Part shown: piece after piece, positions 9,451 to 16,823 of the stretch
How the letters are laid out: each line of letters starts with the position of its first letter
Position numbering within the stretch: the stretch's first letter is position 1
Made by a program: the position numbers and the translations under genes
The notes under the pieces: model-generated
The model's input: the letters and a program-made list of their open reading frames with translations, nothing else
Told to the model about the DNA's origin: nothing
Database searches by the model: none
Source: Paraprevotella sp.
GTDB taxonomy: Bacteria > Bacteroidota > Bacteroidia > Bacteroidales > Bacteroidaceae
Direction of reading: 5' to 3'
Assembly (NCBI GenBank): GCA_021205005.1
Contig: JAJPYK010000269.1
Coordinates: 1-23,316, forward strand
Length of the DNA: 23,316 nucleotides

Positions 9451-9837
9451 TTACTGTGCCGGTTGAGCAGCCGGAGCCGGAGCCTGCTGTGCTGGAGCGT
9501 TCTGAGCCGGAGCCGACTGTTGTGTCTGGCTGGCACCGAATCCGGGCGGGTTATTGGAAATTACGGCTTTCTGCTCGGTAGCTGCCTTCATCATGGCAGA
9601 TTCAACGGTAGAAACCTTAGGAATGAAGAACACCGACGCTACACTCAATACGACCATAGCGGCGGCCAGTCCCCACGTCAACTTTTCAATTACATCGGTT
9701 GTCTTGCGCACGCCCATAATCTGATTGGAGGCAGAAAAACTCGAAGCCAATCCGCCGCCCTTAGACTCCTGGATCAGCACAATCAAACACATCAACACGG
9801 CAAGAATGACGATGAGAATAACCAATACTGTGTACAT
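9451..9837 (-). CDS. secG: Preprotein translocase subunit SecG
   Basis: Small membrane subunit of the SecYEG channel; it assists SecA-driven export across the inner membrane. 128 aa. Helix 1 is MYTVLVILIVILAVLMCLIVLIQ, followed by the conserved cytoplasmic loop ESKGGGLASSFSASNQIMGVRKTTDVIEKLTW and helix 2 (GLAAAMVVLSVASVFFI). A low-complexity Ala/Pro/Gln tail of about 30 residues (SQTQQSAPAQNAP...) follows; such tails are frequent in Bacteroidetes SecG. The ATG at 9837 lies 2 bases after the stop of the TPR gene, so the two are co-transcribed. A terminator follows at 9379-9408. Confidence 0.95.
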   Translation of the reverse strand: MYTVLVILIVILAVLMCLIVLIQESKGGGLASSFSASNQIMGVRKTTDVIEKLTWGLAAAMVVLSVASVFFIPKVSTVESAMMKAATEQKAVISNNPPGFGASQTQQSAPAQNAPAQQAPAPAAQPAQ

Positions 9838-9839
9838 TT

Positions 9840-10589
9840 TTACGTTTTTTTATTCTTATTATTTATTATTAATTTTTCCAAGAAACGAATCTGGTCTGCA
9901 AAGTAACGATTTTTTTTTGGATATTTCAAGCTTAAACGCCTTATTATTTCAATAGCTTTGGTATATCGTCCCTGTTTGATATAGATTTTAGCCAAAGTCT
10001 CCGTAAAATAGTCCTCGTTCTCTACATCCGAACTGTCCTCAGCCGCCTGTGCAACTGATAAAGGTCCGTCCTCCGAAGGGGCGGACAATACGATTCGTTT
10101 GTCGCCCTGCCCGATGAAATCATCGATCAGTTCCTGATGCTGCATGCGGGGAACGGCTGTAATCGTATCGGGAGCATCTTCGCTTTGCATCAAATAGGCC
10201 ATATAATCCGTAGAGGCATCGACGGCTTTGGAGCGATGGGGCTTCTCTTCCGGCAACGTAGCCAGAAAACTGTCGATGAGCGAGTAGGTACGGTCTTCTC
10301 CCGCATCGGCCTGTGCAGCGGCCACCGATTGGTATTTCTTCACCGGTTCAAGCCGATAGTTCACCCCTTCGATCAACTGAAAAAGCGCCCTGCGGTCCGG
10401 CAGGAAAAAAGCTGCCCGTCTCAGTTCCCGATCGAATGCGGCATCGTGGAGCTGGTACAGATTGCGCAGATAGAGTAAACGGGCCGGCTGAAAATAGGGA
10501 TATTCTTCCACCAGCCGACAAAGAAGAGGCAAGGTATCCTTGTCCAACTTCTCGGGATGCTTGATATAGTCCGATAAAATCAAATCCAT
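9840..10589 (-). CDS. TPR-containing protein of the lptE-secG cluster, function unknown
   Basis: 249 aa, no signal peptide or membrane helix seen, so probably cytoplasmic. The N-terminal half is helical (DYIKHPEKLDKDTLPLLCRLVEEYPYFQPARLLYLRNL), the middle is acidic and low in conservation, and the C-terminal part (about 195-240) is a TPR-like unit: DYFTETLAKIYIKQGRYTKAIEIIRRLSLKYPKKN. The C-terminus is Asn/Lys-rich. It is tightly placed between lptE (24 bases upstream) and secG (2 bases downstream). As I recall, this protein keeps the same neighbours in other Bacteroidales. The position suggests a role in envelope assembly or export, but nothing in the sequence states a partner. Confidence 0.85.
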   Translation of the reverse strand: MDLILSDYIKHPEKLDKDTLPLLCRLVEEYPYFQPARLLYLRNLYQLHDAAFDRELRRAAFFLPDRRALFQLIEGVNYRLEPVKKYQSVAAAQADAGEDRTYSLIDSFLATLPEEKPHRSKAVDASTDYMAYLMQSEDAPDTITAVPRMQHQELIDDFIGQGDKRIVLSAPSEDGPLSVAQAAEDSSDVENEDYFTETLAKIYIKQGRYTKAIEIIRRLSLKYPKKNRYFADQIRFLEKLIINNKNKKT

Positions 10590-10613
10590 ACGTTCAAAAA
10601 AGAAACGGTGAGT

Positions 10614-11123
10614 TTACCAATTGGCCACAGTAGCATTGAATATCTGGTCCACGAGGTCTTTCACCATCTGCGTGACCAAATCTTCCTGCACGGCGGTCAG
10701 TTGCTGCGAAGCATCATACAGCGAGGTAGCGCTGAACTTCTGCTCAAAGTCCTCATTGTGGTTCGCATTATTCACAAAACGCACGTTGACGGTCATCTTC
10801 AACTGCACCTGCGAAGAATATCCGTCGGCCGACACGGCTTTGTTGAACTGACTGTATTCCACAATCTCGCCCGAGATCTGCAAGTCGCCGTTACGGTTCA
10901 CTTGCTTCAACTTGGTCTGTCGGGAAAACACATCCGTCAGTTGGTTGTTGAAAATAGCCTGCATCGGCGCCCAAACATAAGCCGAACGGATAGGAAACTG
11001 AGAAATCTGTATGGTCTTGGTCTTGGTATAATCAATGGAGGCGCCATTGAATTTATAGGATATGGAACAGGCAGCCAACAAGACGGCACAAGACAGCATA
11101 TATACTATCCTACTCTTAAACAT
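10614..11123 (-). CDS. lptE: LptE-like outer-membrane LPS-assembly lipoprotein
   Basis: LptE plugs the LptD barrel and helps place lipopolysaccharide in the outer membrane. The lipoprotein signal runs from MFKSRIVYMLSCAVLLAAC with lipobox LAAC (Cys19 from this start). The mature part has the Bacteroidetes LptE pattern: SYKFNGASIDYTKTKTIQI, FPIRSAYVWAPM, LQISGEIVEYSQFNKAVSADGY, and the ending VDQIFNATVANW. I prefer the ATG at 11123, which gives a short signal n-region and an 8-base overlap with the activator stop. An ATG at 11141 (MDWIKK...) is also possible and would overlap by 26 bases. The overlap implies translational coupling with the upstream sigma-54 activator gene. Confidence 0.88.
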   Translation of the reverse strand: MFKSRIVYMLSCAVLLAACSISYKFNGASIDYTKTKTIQISQFPIRSAYVWAPMQAIFNNQLTDVFSRQTKLKQVNRNGDLQISGEIVEYSQFNKAVSADGYSSQVQLKMTVNVRFVNNANHNEDFEQKFSATSLYDASQQLTAVQEDLVTQMVKDLVDQIFNATVANW

Positions 11124-12351
11124 CTTCTTTATCCAGTCCATATTCCTTTATTTTACGATAGAGCGTTCTTTCCGATATATTCAATTCGCGGGCTGCATTC
11201 CGCCGTTTGCCTTTATTTTTCTCCAAAGCTTTCACGATCATATGCCGTTCCCCATCATTCAGGGAAACGGATTCTTCCACGTACTCCTCAGGCGTCTGGA
11301 AATCATCGTCCGTTTTTCCGGCAGAAGATACCGGATAAGACACCCCGGGATGGAAGTAGGAAACGGACTTTTCCGGAGATACCGGCGAAGCAACCATTGT
11401 AGACGGCTCGCAATCAGTCTGCCGGCCATGCAGCATTTTTTTCAAATCGGTCACTTCCTTGCGCAGATCGAACAGGACCTTATACAGGAATTCCCTTTCA
11501 TTTTCAAAACTATGGGTTTCGTTACGCACATTCACTGGCACTATGTCGTGCGAGACCGGATCATCGGGGATATAGTCGGACAGAATCTCGGGCGTAATCG
11601 TCCGTTCGGTAGAAAGGATGGAAATCTGTTCCGTAACATTCTTCAACTGCCGGACATTTCCCGGCCACGAATATTTTTTCAGCTTCTGTTGCGCACCTTC
11701 TGTCAATTCCACCGGATCGGGCATATTGTATTTCTCGGCCGTATCCATGGCGAATTTCTTGAAGAGCAACACCACGTCGTCCCCCCTTTCCCGGAGCGAC
11801 GGCATCTTGATGGGGATCGTATTGAGTCGGTAGAACAAGTCTTCACGAAAACGACCGTCGCGGATGGCATTCGCCATATTGACATTAGTGGCCGCCACGA
11901 TGCGCACATCTGTCTTTCGCACATCGCTCGATCCCACCCGGATATATTCTCCGGTCTCCAGCACACGCAGCAAACGGGCTTGCGTGGCCAAGGGCAGTTC
12001 GCCCACTTCATCAAGGAAAAGCGTACCTCCGTTGGCCGCACCGAAATATCCTTCGCGTTCACCCACCGCACCGGTAAAGGCACCCTTTTCGTGTCCGAAC
12101 AGCTCGGAGTCGATCGTTCCTTCAGGAATGGAACCGCAATTCACGGCAAAGTATTTCTTGTTCTTTCTCAAACTGTTGTCGTGAATGATACGGGGAATCA
12201 CTTCCTTGCCCACACCGCTTTCTCCGGTAATGAGTACGGACAAATCGGTTTTGGCCACTTGCAGGGCTATATCAATGGCATGATTCAACCCCTCCGAGTT
12301 GCCGACAATGCCATATTTCCTTTTCTGAACCTGAACATCGGATGTATTCAT
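11116..12351 (-). CDS. Sigma-54-dependent transcriptional activator without a receiver domain
   Basis: AAA+ enhancer-binding protein that remodels sigma-54 RNA polymerase, 411 aa. The AAA+ domain starts almost at once: Walker A GESGVGKE (43-50), the sigma-54 contact loop GAFTGA (90-95), Walker B GGTLFLDEVGEL (108-119), then RVGSSDVRKTDVRIVAATN and REDLFYRLNTIPI. A linker of about 100 residues is followed by a Fis-type helix-turn-helix (ERHMIVKALEKNKGKRRNAARELNISERTLYRKIKEYGL). There is no N-terminal receiver, GAF or PAS domain, so activity is not controlled by an attached phospho-receiver. It heads the lptE-TPR-secG transcript, which suggests envelope-related control, an inference from position. 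A -7 element lies 28 bases upstream of the ATG. Confidence 0.93.
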   Translation of the reverse strand: MNTSDVQVQKRKYGIVGNSEGLNHAIDIALQVAKTDLSVLITGESGVGKEVIPRIIHDNSLRKNKKYFAVNCGSIPEGTIDSELFGHEKGAFTGAVGEREGYFGAANGGTLFLDEVGELPLATQARLLRVLETGEYIRVGSSDVRKTDVRIVAATNVNMANAIRDGRFREDLFYRLNTIPIKMPSLRERGDDVVLLFKKFAMDTAEKYNMPDPVELTEGAQQKLKKYSWPGNVRQLKNVTEQISILSTERTITPEILSDYIPDDPVSHDIVPVNVRNETHSFENEREFLYKVLFDLRKEVTDLKKMLHGRQTDCEPSTMVASPVSPEKSVSYFHPGVSYPVSSAGKTDDDFQTPEEYVEESVSLNDGERHMIVKALEKNKGKRRNAARELNISERTLYRKIKEYGLDKEDV

Positions 12352-12378
12352 ATCTTTTGCCTAAAATGCGATGGGAGA

Positions 12379-12386
12379 CAAAATTA
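12379..12386 (-). promoter_or_regulatory. -7 element for the activator-lptE-TPR-secG transcript
   Basis: TAATTTTG on the - strand fits TAnnTTTG, with a partial -33 (GTTG, 12409-12412) 22 bases upstream. The predicted start gives a leader of about 20 nt before the ATG at 12351. No clear terminator for the upstream gene was seen in the 134-base spacer, so read-through is possible. Confidence 0.5.
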
Positions 12387-12485
12387 CATAAAAAAATCCG
12401 GTGAAACGCAACTTTGCCCGCAATAATTTGAGAAAATCTGTCTTTTTCCAACCCGTAGAAGACCTGCTCCGATCCGCCCGCAAGA

Positions 12486-13499
12486 TCACTTCTTTTCTGA
12501 CGGGACGACCGGTCTATTCCCCAATTTAATCAGCAACAAGCCGATGGCGATCCAAATCAATTCGCGAAGTCGGACAATCAGACCTGTATATACGCCGTAA
12601 GCTCCGGCAAGGGACAGCCCTCCCACTGCCAAAGCGAAACCGCCTTCACGCGCTCCCATCCCCATGGGAACAAAAAAGAAAAGATTGGAAGACAGAGAGG
12701 TAAAAGCCTGAATCAGCACACAATCCCAAAAGGAAACATGATCGGTCAGAATCAACAGGATGAACTGGATTTCGAGACAACCCGCCAGACGGACGGAGAA
12801 TTCCGTAAAGAGCGAAAGATAAAACGTGGACTTGCGTTGGGAATGCAAAGCGGCGATCTGCGCATCCACCCGTTTAATGGATTCCTCGCGGGTCTCCATG
12901 AACCGGTGCAAACGCGATTTCAATCCGGGGATATGGGCCAGCACACGCAGGACTTTCATAGCCAATCCGTTCTTGTAACCTTTGAAAAAAAAGTAAATGC
13001 CTGTCGCGCAAAACGCCGCACAGATTGCCAAAAACAGGGCCATCCCTACCGACAGACCGGTACCGTAAAGCAACAAGTAAAGGAGTATCGAGAAACTCCA
13101 GAAACAAAAGTGGGAGAAAATGTGTATCATCGCATACAAGATGACACTGGACGTGGCCTTAGAGGCTCCCACATAAGGGGTAAGTTCCATGATGCGGTAA
13201 GGCTCTCCTCCCAACAATCCCACGGGAGTGACATAGTTCAATGCGTAACCGCTGATCGTATATTTATAGATCCTCCAAAACGGAACCTTCGGCCTTTCTC
13301 CGTCGTTAATGATAAGCGACCATGCAAGAGCGTTGGCCAAATAAAGAAAGACCCACAAGAAAATAACCGCCGGAAACCAATAGCCTGCACGACGGACATT
13401 GGCCCACAGTTCGGGATAGGAAATGTCCGACGTACAAAGCATGATAACAATGGCCACCACGCCGATGGCCAAAAATAAATTGCGATACAGAGGCTTCAT
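12486..13499 (-). CDS. Lysylphosphatidylglycerol-synthase-type TM protein (UPF0104/YbhN-like flippase domain)
   Basis: 337-aa polytopic inner-membrane protein of the LPG_synthase_TM (AglD/YbhN) family. About 8 hydrophobic segments are visible: residues 8-24, 42-61, and several through 120-175, 225-260 and 285-325. Family signatures are AWSLIIND, YALNYVTPVGLLGGEPYRIMEL, and NLFFFVPMGMGAREGGFAL (the PxGxGxREG motif). There is no soluble aminoacyl-transferase domain, so it is not a complete MprF. Members are thought to move or sense lipids, but the substrate is unknown. The start codon lies 1 base after the pdxA stop, so translation is coupled. The Lys-rich C-terminus (SEKK) is probably cytoplasmic. 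Confidence 0.88.
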   Translation of the reverse strand: MKPLYRNLFLAIGVVAIVIMLCTSDISYPELWANVRRAGYWFPAVIFLWVFLYLANALAWSLIINDGERPKVPFWRIYKYTISGYALNYVTPVGLLGGEPYRIMELTPYVGASKATSSVILYAMIHIFSHFCFWSFSILLYLLLYGTGLSVGMALFLAICAAFCATGIYFFFKGYKNGLAMKVLRVLAHIPGLKSRLHRFMETREESIKRVDAQIAALHSQRKSTFYLSLFTEFSVRLAGCLEIQFILLILTDHVSFWDCVLIQAFTSLSSNLFFFVPMGMGAREGGFALAVGGLSLAGAYGVYTGLIVRLRELIWIAIGLLLIKLGNRPVVPSEKK

Positions 13500-13500
13500 G

Positions 13501-14592
13501 TCACTCGTCCGGGCTGTTCAGTTTCAGTTTGTCACTGTCGTCGCGACGGTCGTGATAAAGCGAACGCAACGGATTGGCGTGGGCTTCTTCATCGCGTTTG
13601 CGATTGCGGAACACATCAAGCGCTGTATACACGGCCTGACGCATGGAGGAAGCATCGGCCTTGCCTTGTCCTGCAATGTCATACGCCGTACCATGGTCGG
13701 GTGAAGTGCGTATGATCGGAAGTCCTGCGGTGAAATTCACTCCGTTTTCCATGGCCAAAGCCTTGAACGGCGCCAATCCCTGATCGTGATACATCGCCAA
13801 AATGCCGTCGAAATACTCGTACGTACGGTTTCCGAAAAAGCCGTCTGCCGCATAAGGACCGCAACAAATAATATCTTCCTTCTCCAATTCTTGTATGGCC
13901 GGAGAGATGATCTCTTTCTCTTCCGTTCCCAACAACCCGTCATCTCCGGCATGCGGATTCAAAGCCAACACCGCAATACGGGGCTTCGATACGTTGAAAT
14001 CCCGACGCAAGGCCTCATGAAGGATACGCACTTTTCGCATCACGGCTTCTTTGGTGATGGCTTGCGCCACCTCCCGTATAGGCAGATGGGTGGTGACAAA
14101 AGCCACGCGCAACACATCATTCATCAATATCATCAAGGCTTCCCGGCCTTCGCCGACACGTTCCTGTATATATTCGGTATGCCCCGGGAAGTGAAATTGA
14201 TCGCTTTGAATGGTCGCTTTGTTGATCGGTGCCGTCACAAGCACGTCAAACAGCCCTTTCCGGTAATCATCCAAGGCTCTCTCCAGAGCGTCCAACGCGG
14301 CCTTTCCGCTCTCTGCCGAGGGCTGACCGAAGTCAATTTTCACGTCCTCATTCAAGCAATCTACCAAGTTCAGCAGCCCTTCCGCAGCTTCCTCTGCCGA
14401 TGCTATCGTCACAAAGTTGGTCGTCAGCTCCATGGCTTTGCGGTGATAAGAGGCCACTTTAGGCGATCCGTACACGATAGGCGTACACAAATCGAACATG
14501 GCCGGCTCGCTAAAAAGTTTAAGGATAATCTCGTATCCCACTCCGTTAATGTCACCGTGAGTAATTCCCACCAATATTTTACCGTTCTTCAT
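13501..14592 (-). CDS. pdxA: 4-hydroxythreonine-4-phosphate dehydrogenase PdxA
   Basis: Oxidises 4-phosphohydroxy-L-threonine with NAD, giving the C3 precursor that PdxJ condenses to pyridoxine 5'-phosphate (vitamin B6); cytoplasmic. 363 aa, slightly longer than the roughly 330 aa of E. coli, with an acidic/charged C-terminal extension (DRRDDSDKLKLNSPDE). Motifs: VGITHGDINGVGYEI at the N-terminus, LVTAPINKATI, and the three divalent-metal His ligands H138 (FPGHTEYI), H214 (LNPHAGDDGLLG) and H269 (AMYHDQGLAPFK). GTAYDIAGQGKAD closes the active site. It lies 16 bases after the lipoprotein gene and 1 base before the membrane-protein gene. No pdxJ is visible in the window. Confidence 0.95.
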   Translation of the reverse strand: MKNGKILVGITHGDINGVGYEIILKLFSEPAMFDLCTPIVYGSPKVASYHRKAMELTTNFVTIASAEEAAEGLLNLVDCLNEDVKIDFGQPSAESGKAALDALERALDDYRKGLFDVLVTAPINKATIQSDQFHFPGHTEYIQERVGEGREALMILMNDVLRVAFVTTHLPIREVAQAITKEAVMRKVRILHEALRRDFNVSKPRIAVLALNPHAGDDGLLGTEEKEIISPAIQELEKEDIICCGPYAADGFFGNRTYEYFDGILAMYHDQGLAPFKALAMENGVNFTAGLPIIRTSPDHGTAYDIAGQGKADASSMRQAVYTALDVFRNRKRDEEAHANPLRSLYHDRRDDSDKLKLNSPDE

Positions 14593-14608
14593 TATTCTAA
14601 ATTCTTAA

Positions 14609-15667
14609 TCATTCCTTTTCTTTTCCTGCCACCACAGTCACCTCGGGAATATCAGCCGCAAGTTCTTTGGCCTGTTCGCCCGGCAGACACAACGTATAGA
14701 GCGATCCCTCCAGGCGACGTATCAGTCCGCGCTTCATTTTCTCAGGCGCATACACAAAGCCTTCCGCCACGACCACACGGTTGTTCAACGTATCGACTCT
14801 GGAGTGACTTACGAACGGACCGCCCATCGCATCGTGTTCCATTTTCCACAATCCGCGGATTTCAAATGCGTATTCGTTCCTCACCACAATAGGTTTCACC
14901 GTGGTGCAAAGAGTATCGGTGGCCATATACATGCCTGGCTCTTCTCCCGGAATATTGGCTTTCATCACCGAGTCTCGCTTGGCCAACACATAACGTTTAT
15001 TAAAAGTTTGCGGCCCCTCATACGGATAAGTGTACATACAGATATTCACTAATCCCGAAGCCGTATTGGATGAGGCCCAAAAGAAATCCTTTCCTTTCTT
15101 ATAGCTTTTAATCTCTTCCGGCGCCCAAAGTTGGCAATGAAACAGGTCTTGTGCTAACTCCGACACCACTTCCGAGTGCTTCTTCTCCAGCTCGTTGGCG
15201 AGTCGGTTGATTTCTACCCGTCCCCAAAAATCAATGATATTCTGCGCATTCTGTTTCACGAATTTGGCGAAATCTTTTTCATTCGGACTCTGAATGGTCA
15301 GGATAATCTGCGGATAGGAAAAAACATCCCGAGAAAACTTCATTTTCGTTTGCGTATATTGCGTCGAATCAATCTCCACACATATAATATTTCTGAAGAT
15401 GTTCAGAGAAGAACTGAAGCGCGTCGGATCAGTCTGTGAAATACGAAAAGATCGTTCCGGCTGGGGCAGTCCGGGCACATCCGTATCCAACACATTAAAT
15501 AAAGCTCTCCCGGCTGGGCGTTTCCACAGTTGATCGTTCACCACGACCAGCATTTCATATGGCCGTCCGCTGGAAGCAGGCATCGTAAATCGGTCGCATG
15601 CGACCAAAAGGGATATGAGCACGCCTAATACAGCGCATCCCAAATACGTCCTATTCTGTTTCATCAA
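14609..15667 (-). CDS. DUF4837-type lipoprotein, function unknown
   Basis: 352 aa. The N-terminus MMKQNRTYLGCAVLGVLISLLVAC is a lipoprotein signal with lipobox LVAC (Cys24), so the product is membrane-anchored in the envelope. The mature part is mixed alpha/beta with GRPYEMLVVVNDQLWKRPAGRALFNVL near its start, features I associate with DUF4837, and ends in a charged tail (GKEKE). No catalytic motif was recognised. It follows rlmN by 10 bases and precedes pdxA by 16 bases, so it is within the rlmN operon. The family name is from memory; the lipoprotein nature is seen directly. Confidence 0.85.
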   Translation of the reverse strand: MMKQNRTYLGCAVLGVLISLLVACDRFTMPASSGRPYEMLVVVNDQLWKRPAGRALFNVLDTDVPGLPQPERSFRISQTDPTRFSSSLNIFRNIICVEIDSTQYTQTKMKFSRDVFSYPQIILTIQSPNEKDFAKFVKQNAQNIIDFWGRVEINRLANELEKKHSEVVSELAQDLFHCQLWAPEEIKSYKKGKDFFWASSNTASGLVNICMYTYPYEGPQTFNKRYVLAKRDSVMKANIPGEEPGMYMATDTLCTTVKPIVVRNEYAFEIRGLWKMEHDAMGGPFVSHSRVDTLNNRVVVAEGFVYAPEKMKRGLIRRLEGSLYTLCLPGEQAKELAADIPEVTVVAGKEKE

Positions 15668-15677
15668 AACCTCCTTT

Positions 15678-16718
15678 TTAAAGTTCCAAACCTTGCTGCT
15701 TGGCCGTACTCAAAAGTCCGCAAGCGGCATAAATATCTTGTCCCCGCGACGCACGGATCGTCGTAAACAGTCCGTGTCGTGTCAGGAAATCTCGGAAACG
15801 TACCATTTTCTCTTCCGACGTGCCCTTTAAATCCACTCCGGGTACGGGATGAAAACATATCAGATTCAATCGGCATTCCATACCTTCCAACAGCCGCAAA
15901 AGTTCGCGGGCATGCGCCTCCGTGTCGTTCACCCCTTCAAACATCGTATATTCGAACGAAAGACGACGTTGGTGCGTAAAATCATATATCTTCAACACAT
16001 CCACGATCTCACGGATGCCGAATCCTTTCTCGGCCGGCATCAATTCCGCACGCTGCTCGGGAAAGGGATTGTGCATACTGACCGCCAGATGACATTCGCT
16101 CTCGTCCAGAAAACGCTTCAAGCCCTTCTTCAGTCCCACGGTAGACACCGTGATGCGTTTCGGGCTCCAAGCGTAACCGTAATCAGCCACAAGAATTTCC
16201 GTAGCGCGCAACACTGCGTCCAGATTGTCCATAGGTTCGCCTTGTCCCATGAAGACCACGTTGGTCAAAGCGTCTCTTTCAGGCAAGGAATAAAGTTGGT
16301 TCAAGATGTCGGCCGCCGTCAGATTGCCGGAAAATCCCTGCTTTCCGGTCATGCAGAAACGGCAATTCATCTTGCAGCCCACCTGCGAGGATACGCATAA
16401 GGTCGCCCGATCATCATCCGGAATATATACGGTTTCAATGTATTTACCGGCTGCCGTGCGATAAAGATACTTTATCGTACCGTCGGCAGAACACTGTTTG
16501 TCGATCGGAGCAGAGCAACCTATCGTATAGCTTTCGTTCAAAGCCCTGCGGTTTCTCACCGAAATATTGGTCATATCATCTATGGAAGCAACCTTCTTCA
16601 CATAGATCCAATCCGCCATCTGCCTGGCGAAGAAAACAGGCATTCCGATTTGCGCAACAACGCTTTTCAGCTCCATCAACGTCATGCCCAGCAAAGGTAT
16701 TTTAGCCTCTTCGGTCAT
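15678..16718 (-). CDS. rlmN: 23S rRNA/tRNA (adenine-C2)-methyltransferase RlmN
   Basis: Radical SAM enzyme that methylates C2 of A2503 in 23S rRNA and A37 of some tRNAs. 346 aa. The 4Fe-4S motif CxxxCxxC is C115, C119, C122 (VGCKMNCRFCMTGKQGF). The methyl-carrying and resolving cysteines correspond to C333 (DIYAACGLL) and C108 (ATLCVSSQ). GEPMDN, STVGL and the SMHNPFPEQRAELMP stretch are typical. Having the resolving Cys and no Cfr-specific features, it is read as RlmN rather than the resistance enzyme Cfr. It heads the - strand operon; a -7 element lies about 20 bases upstream, giving a very short leader. It is divergent from the SpoIID fusion gene. Confidence 0.96.
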   Translation of the reverse strand: MTEEAKIPLLGMTLMELKSVVAQIGMPVFFARQMADWIYVKKVASIDDMTNISVRNRRALNESYTIGCSAPIDKQCSADGTIKYLYRTAAGKYIETVYIPDDDRATLCVSSQVGCKMNCRFCMTGKQGFSGNLTAADILNQLYSLPERDALTNVVFMGQGEPMDNLDAVLRATEILVADYGYAWSPKRITVSTVGLKKGLKRFLDESECHLAVSMHNPFPEQRAELMPAEKGFGIREIVDVLKIYDFTHQRRLSFEYTMFEGVNDTEAHARELLRLLEGMECRLNLICFHPVPGVDLKGTSEEKMVRFRDFLTRHGLFTTIRASRGQDIYAACGLLSTAKQQGLEL

Positions 16719-16739
16719 TCTTTTTCCTTATTTTATAGA

Positions 16740-16747
16740 CAAAGTTA
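16740..16747 (-). promoter_or_regulatory. -7 element for the rlmN operon
   Basis: TAACTTTG on the - strand fits TAnnTTTG and predicts a leader of about 15 nt before the rlmN ATG (16718). No clear -33 was seen. Confidence 0.5.
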
Positions 16748-16765
16748 AGGAAAAAAGAGAAAACT

Positions 16766-16781
16766 GTCCACTATATTGGAC
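16766..16781. promoter_or_regulatory. Inverted repeat between divergent promoters
   Basis: GTCCA-CTATAT-TGGAC, a perfect 5-bp inverted repeat with 6-base spacer, between the rlmN and SpoIID-operon -7 elements. It may be an operator, but its short length makes chance possible. Confidence 0.3.
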
Positions 16782-16784
16782 TTC

Positions 16785-16807
16785 TATTAGTATATTTGCA
16801 ACTAATA
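16785..16807. promoter_or_regulatory. Inverted repeat overlapping the SpoIID-operon promoter
   Basis: TATTAGT (16785-16791) and ACTAATA (16801-16807) form a perfect 7-bp inverted repeat around a 9-base centre that includes most of the -7 element TATATTTG. A protein bound here would block that promoter. A short transcript hairpin is unlikely because the left arm precedes the start site. Confidence 0.35.
16791..16798 (+). promoter_or_regulatory. -7 element for the SpoIID-AmpG-kinase operon
   Basis: TATATTTG matches TAnnTTTG and lies 25 bases before the ATG at 16824, giving a leader of about 19 nt. The -33 region has only a partial match. Confidence 0.5.
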
Positions 16808-16823
16808 ATACATAAATTATCAA

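Noticed and set aside
11062..12426. A 454-codon open frame on the + strand opposite the sigma-54 activator
   Set aside because: It is antisense to a gene with complete AAA+ and HTH motifs, shows no recognisable family, and begins inside the lptE region. It is a shadow frame.
13786..14892. A 368-codon + strand frame opposite pdxA
   Set aside because: It is antisense to pdxA, which has all catalytic residues, and its translation is rich in His/Arg/Gln as expected of a complement frame.
15678..16718. Cfr-type ribosomal methyltransferase giving antibiotic resistance
   Set aside because: Sequence and chromosomal operon context match housekeeping RlmN, and no mobile element or resistance gene is nearby.
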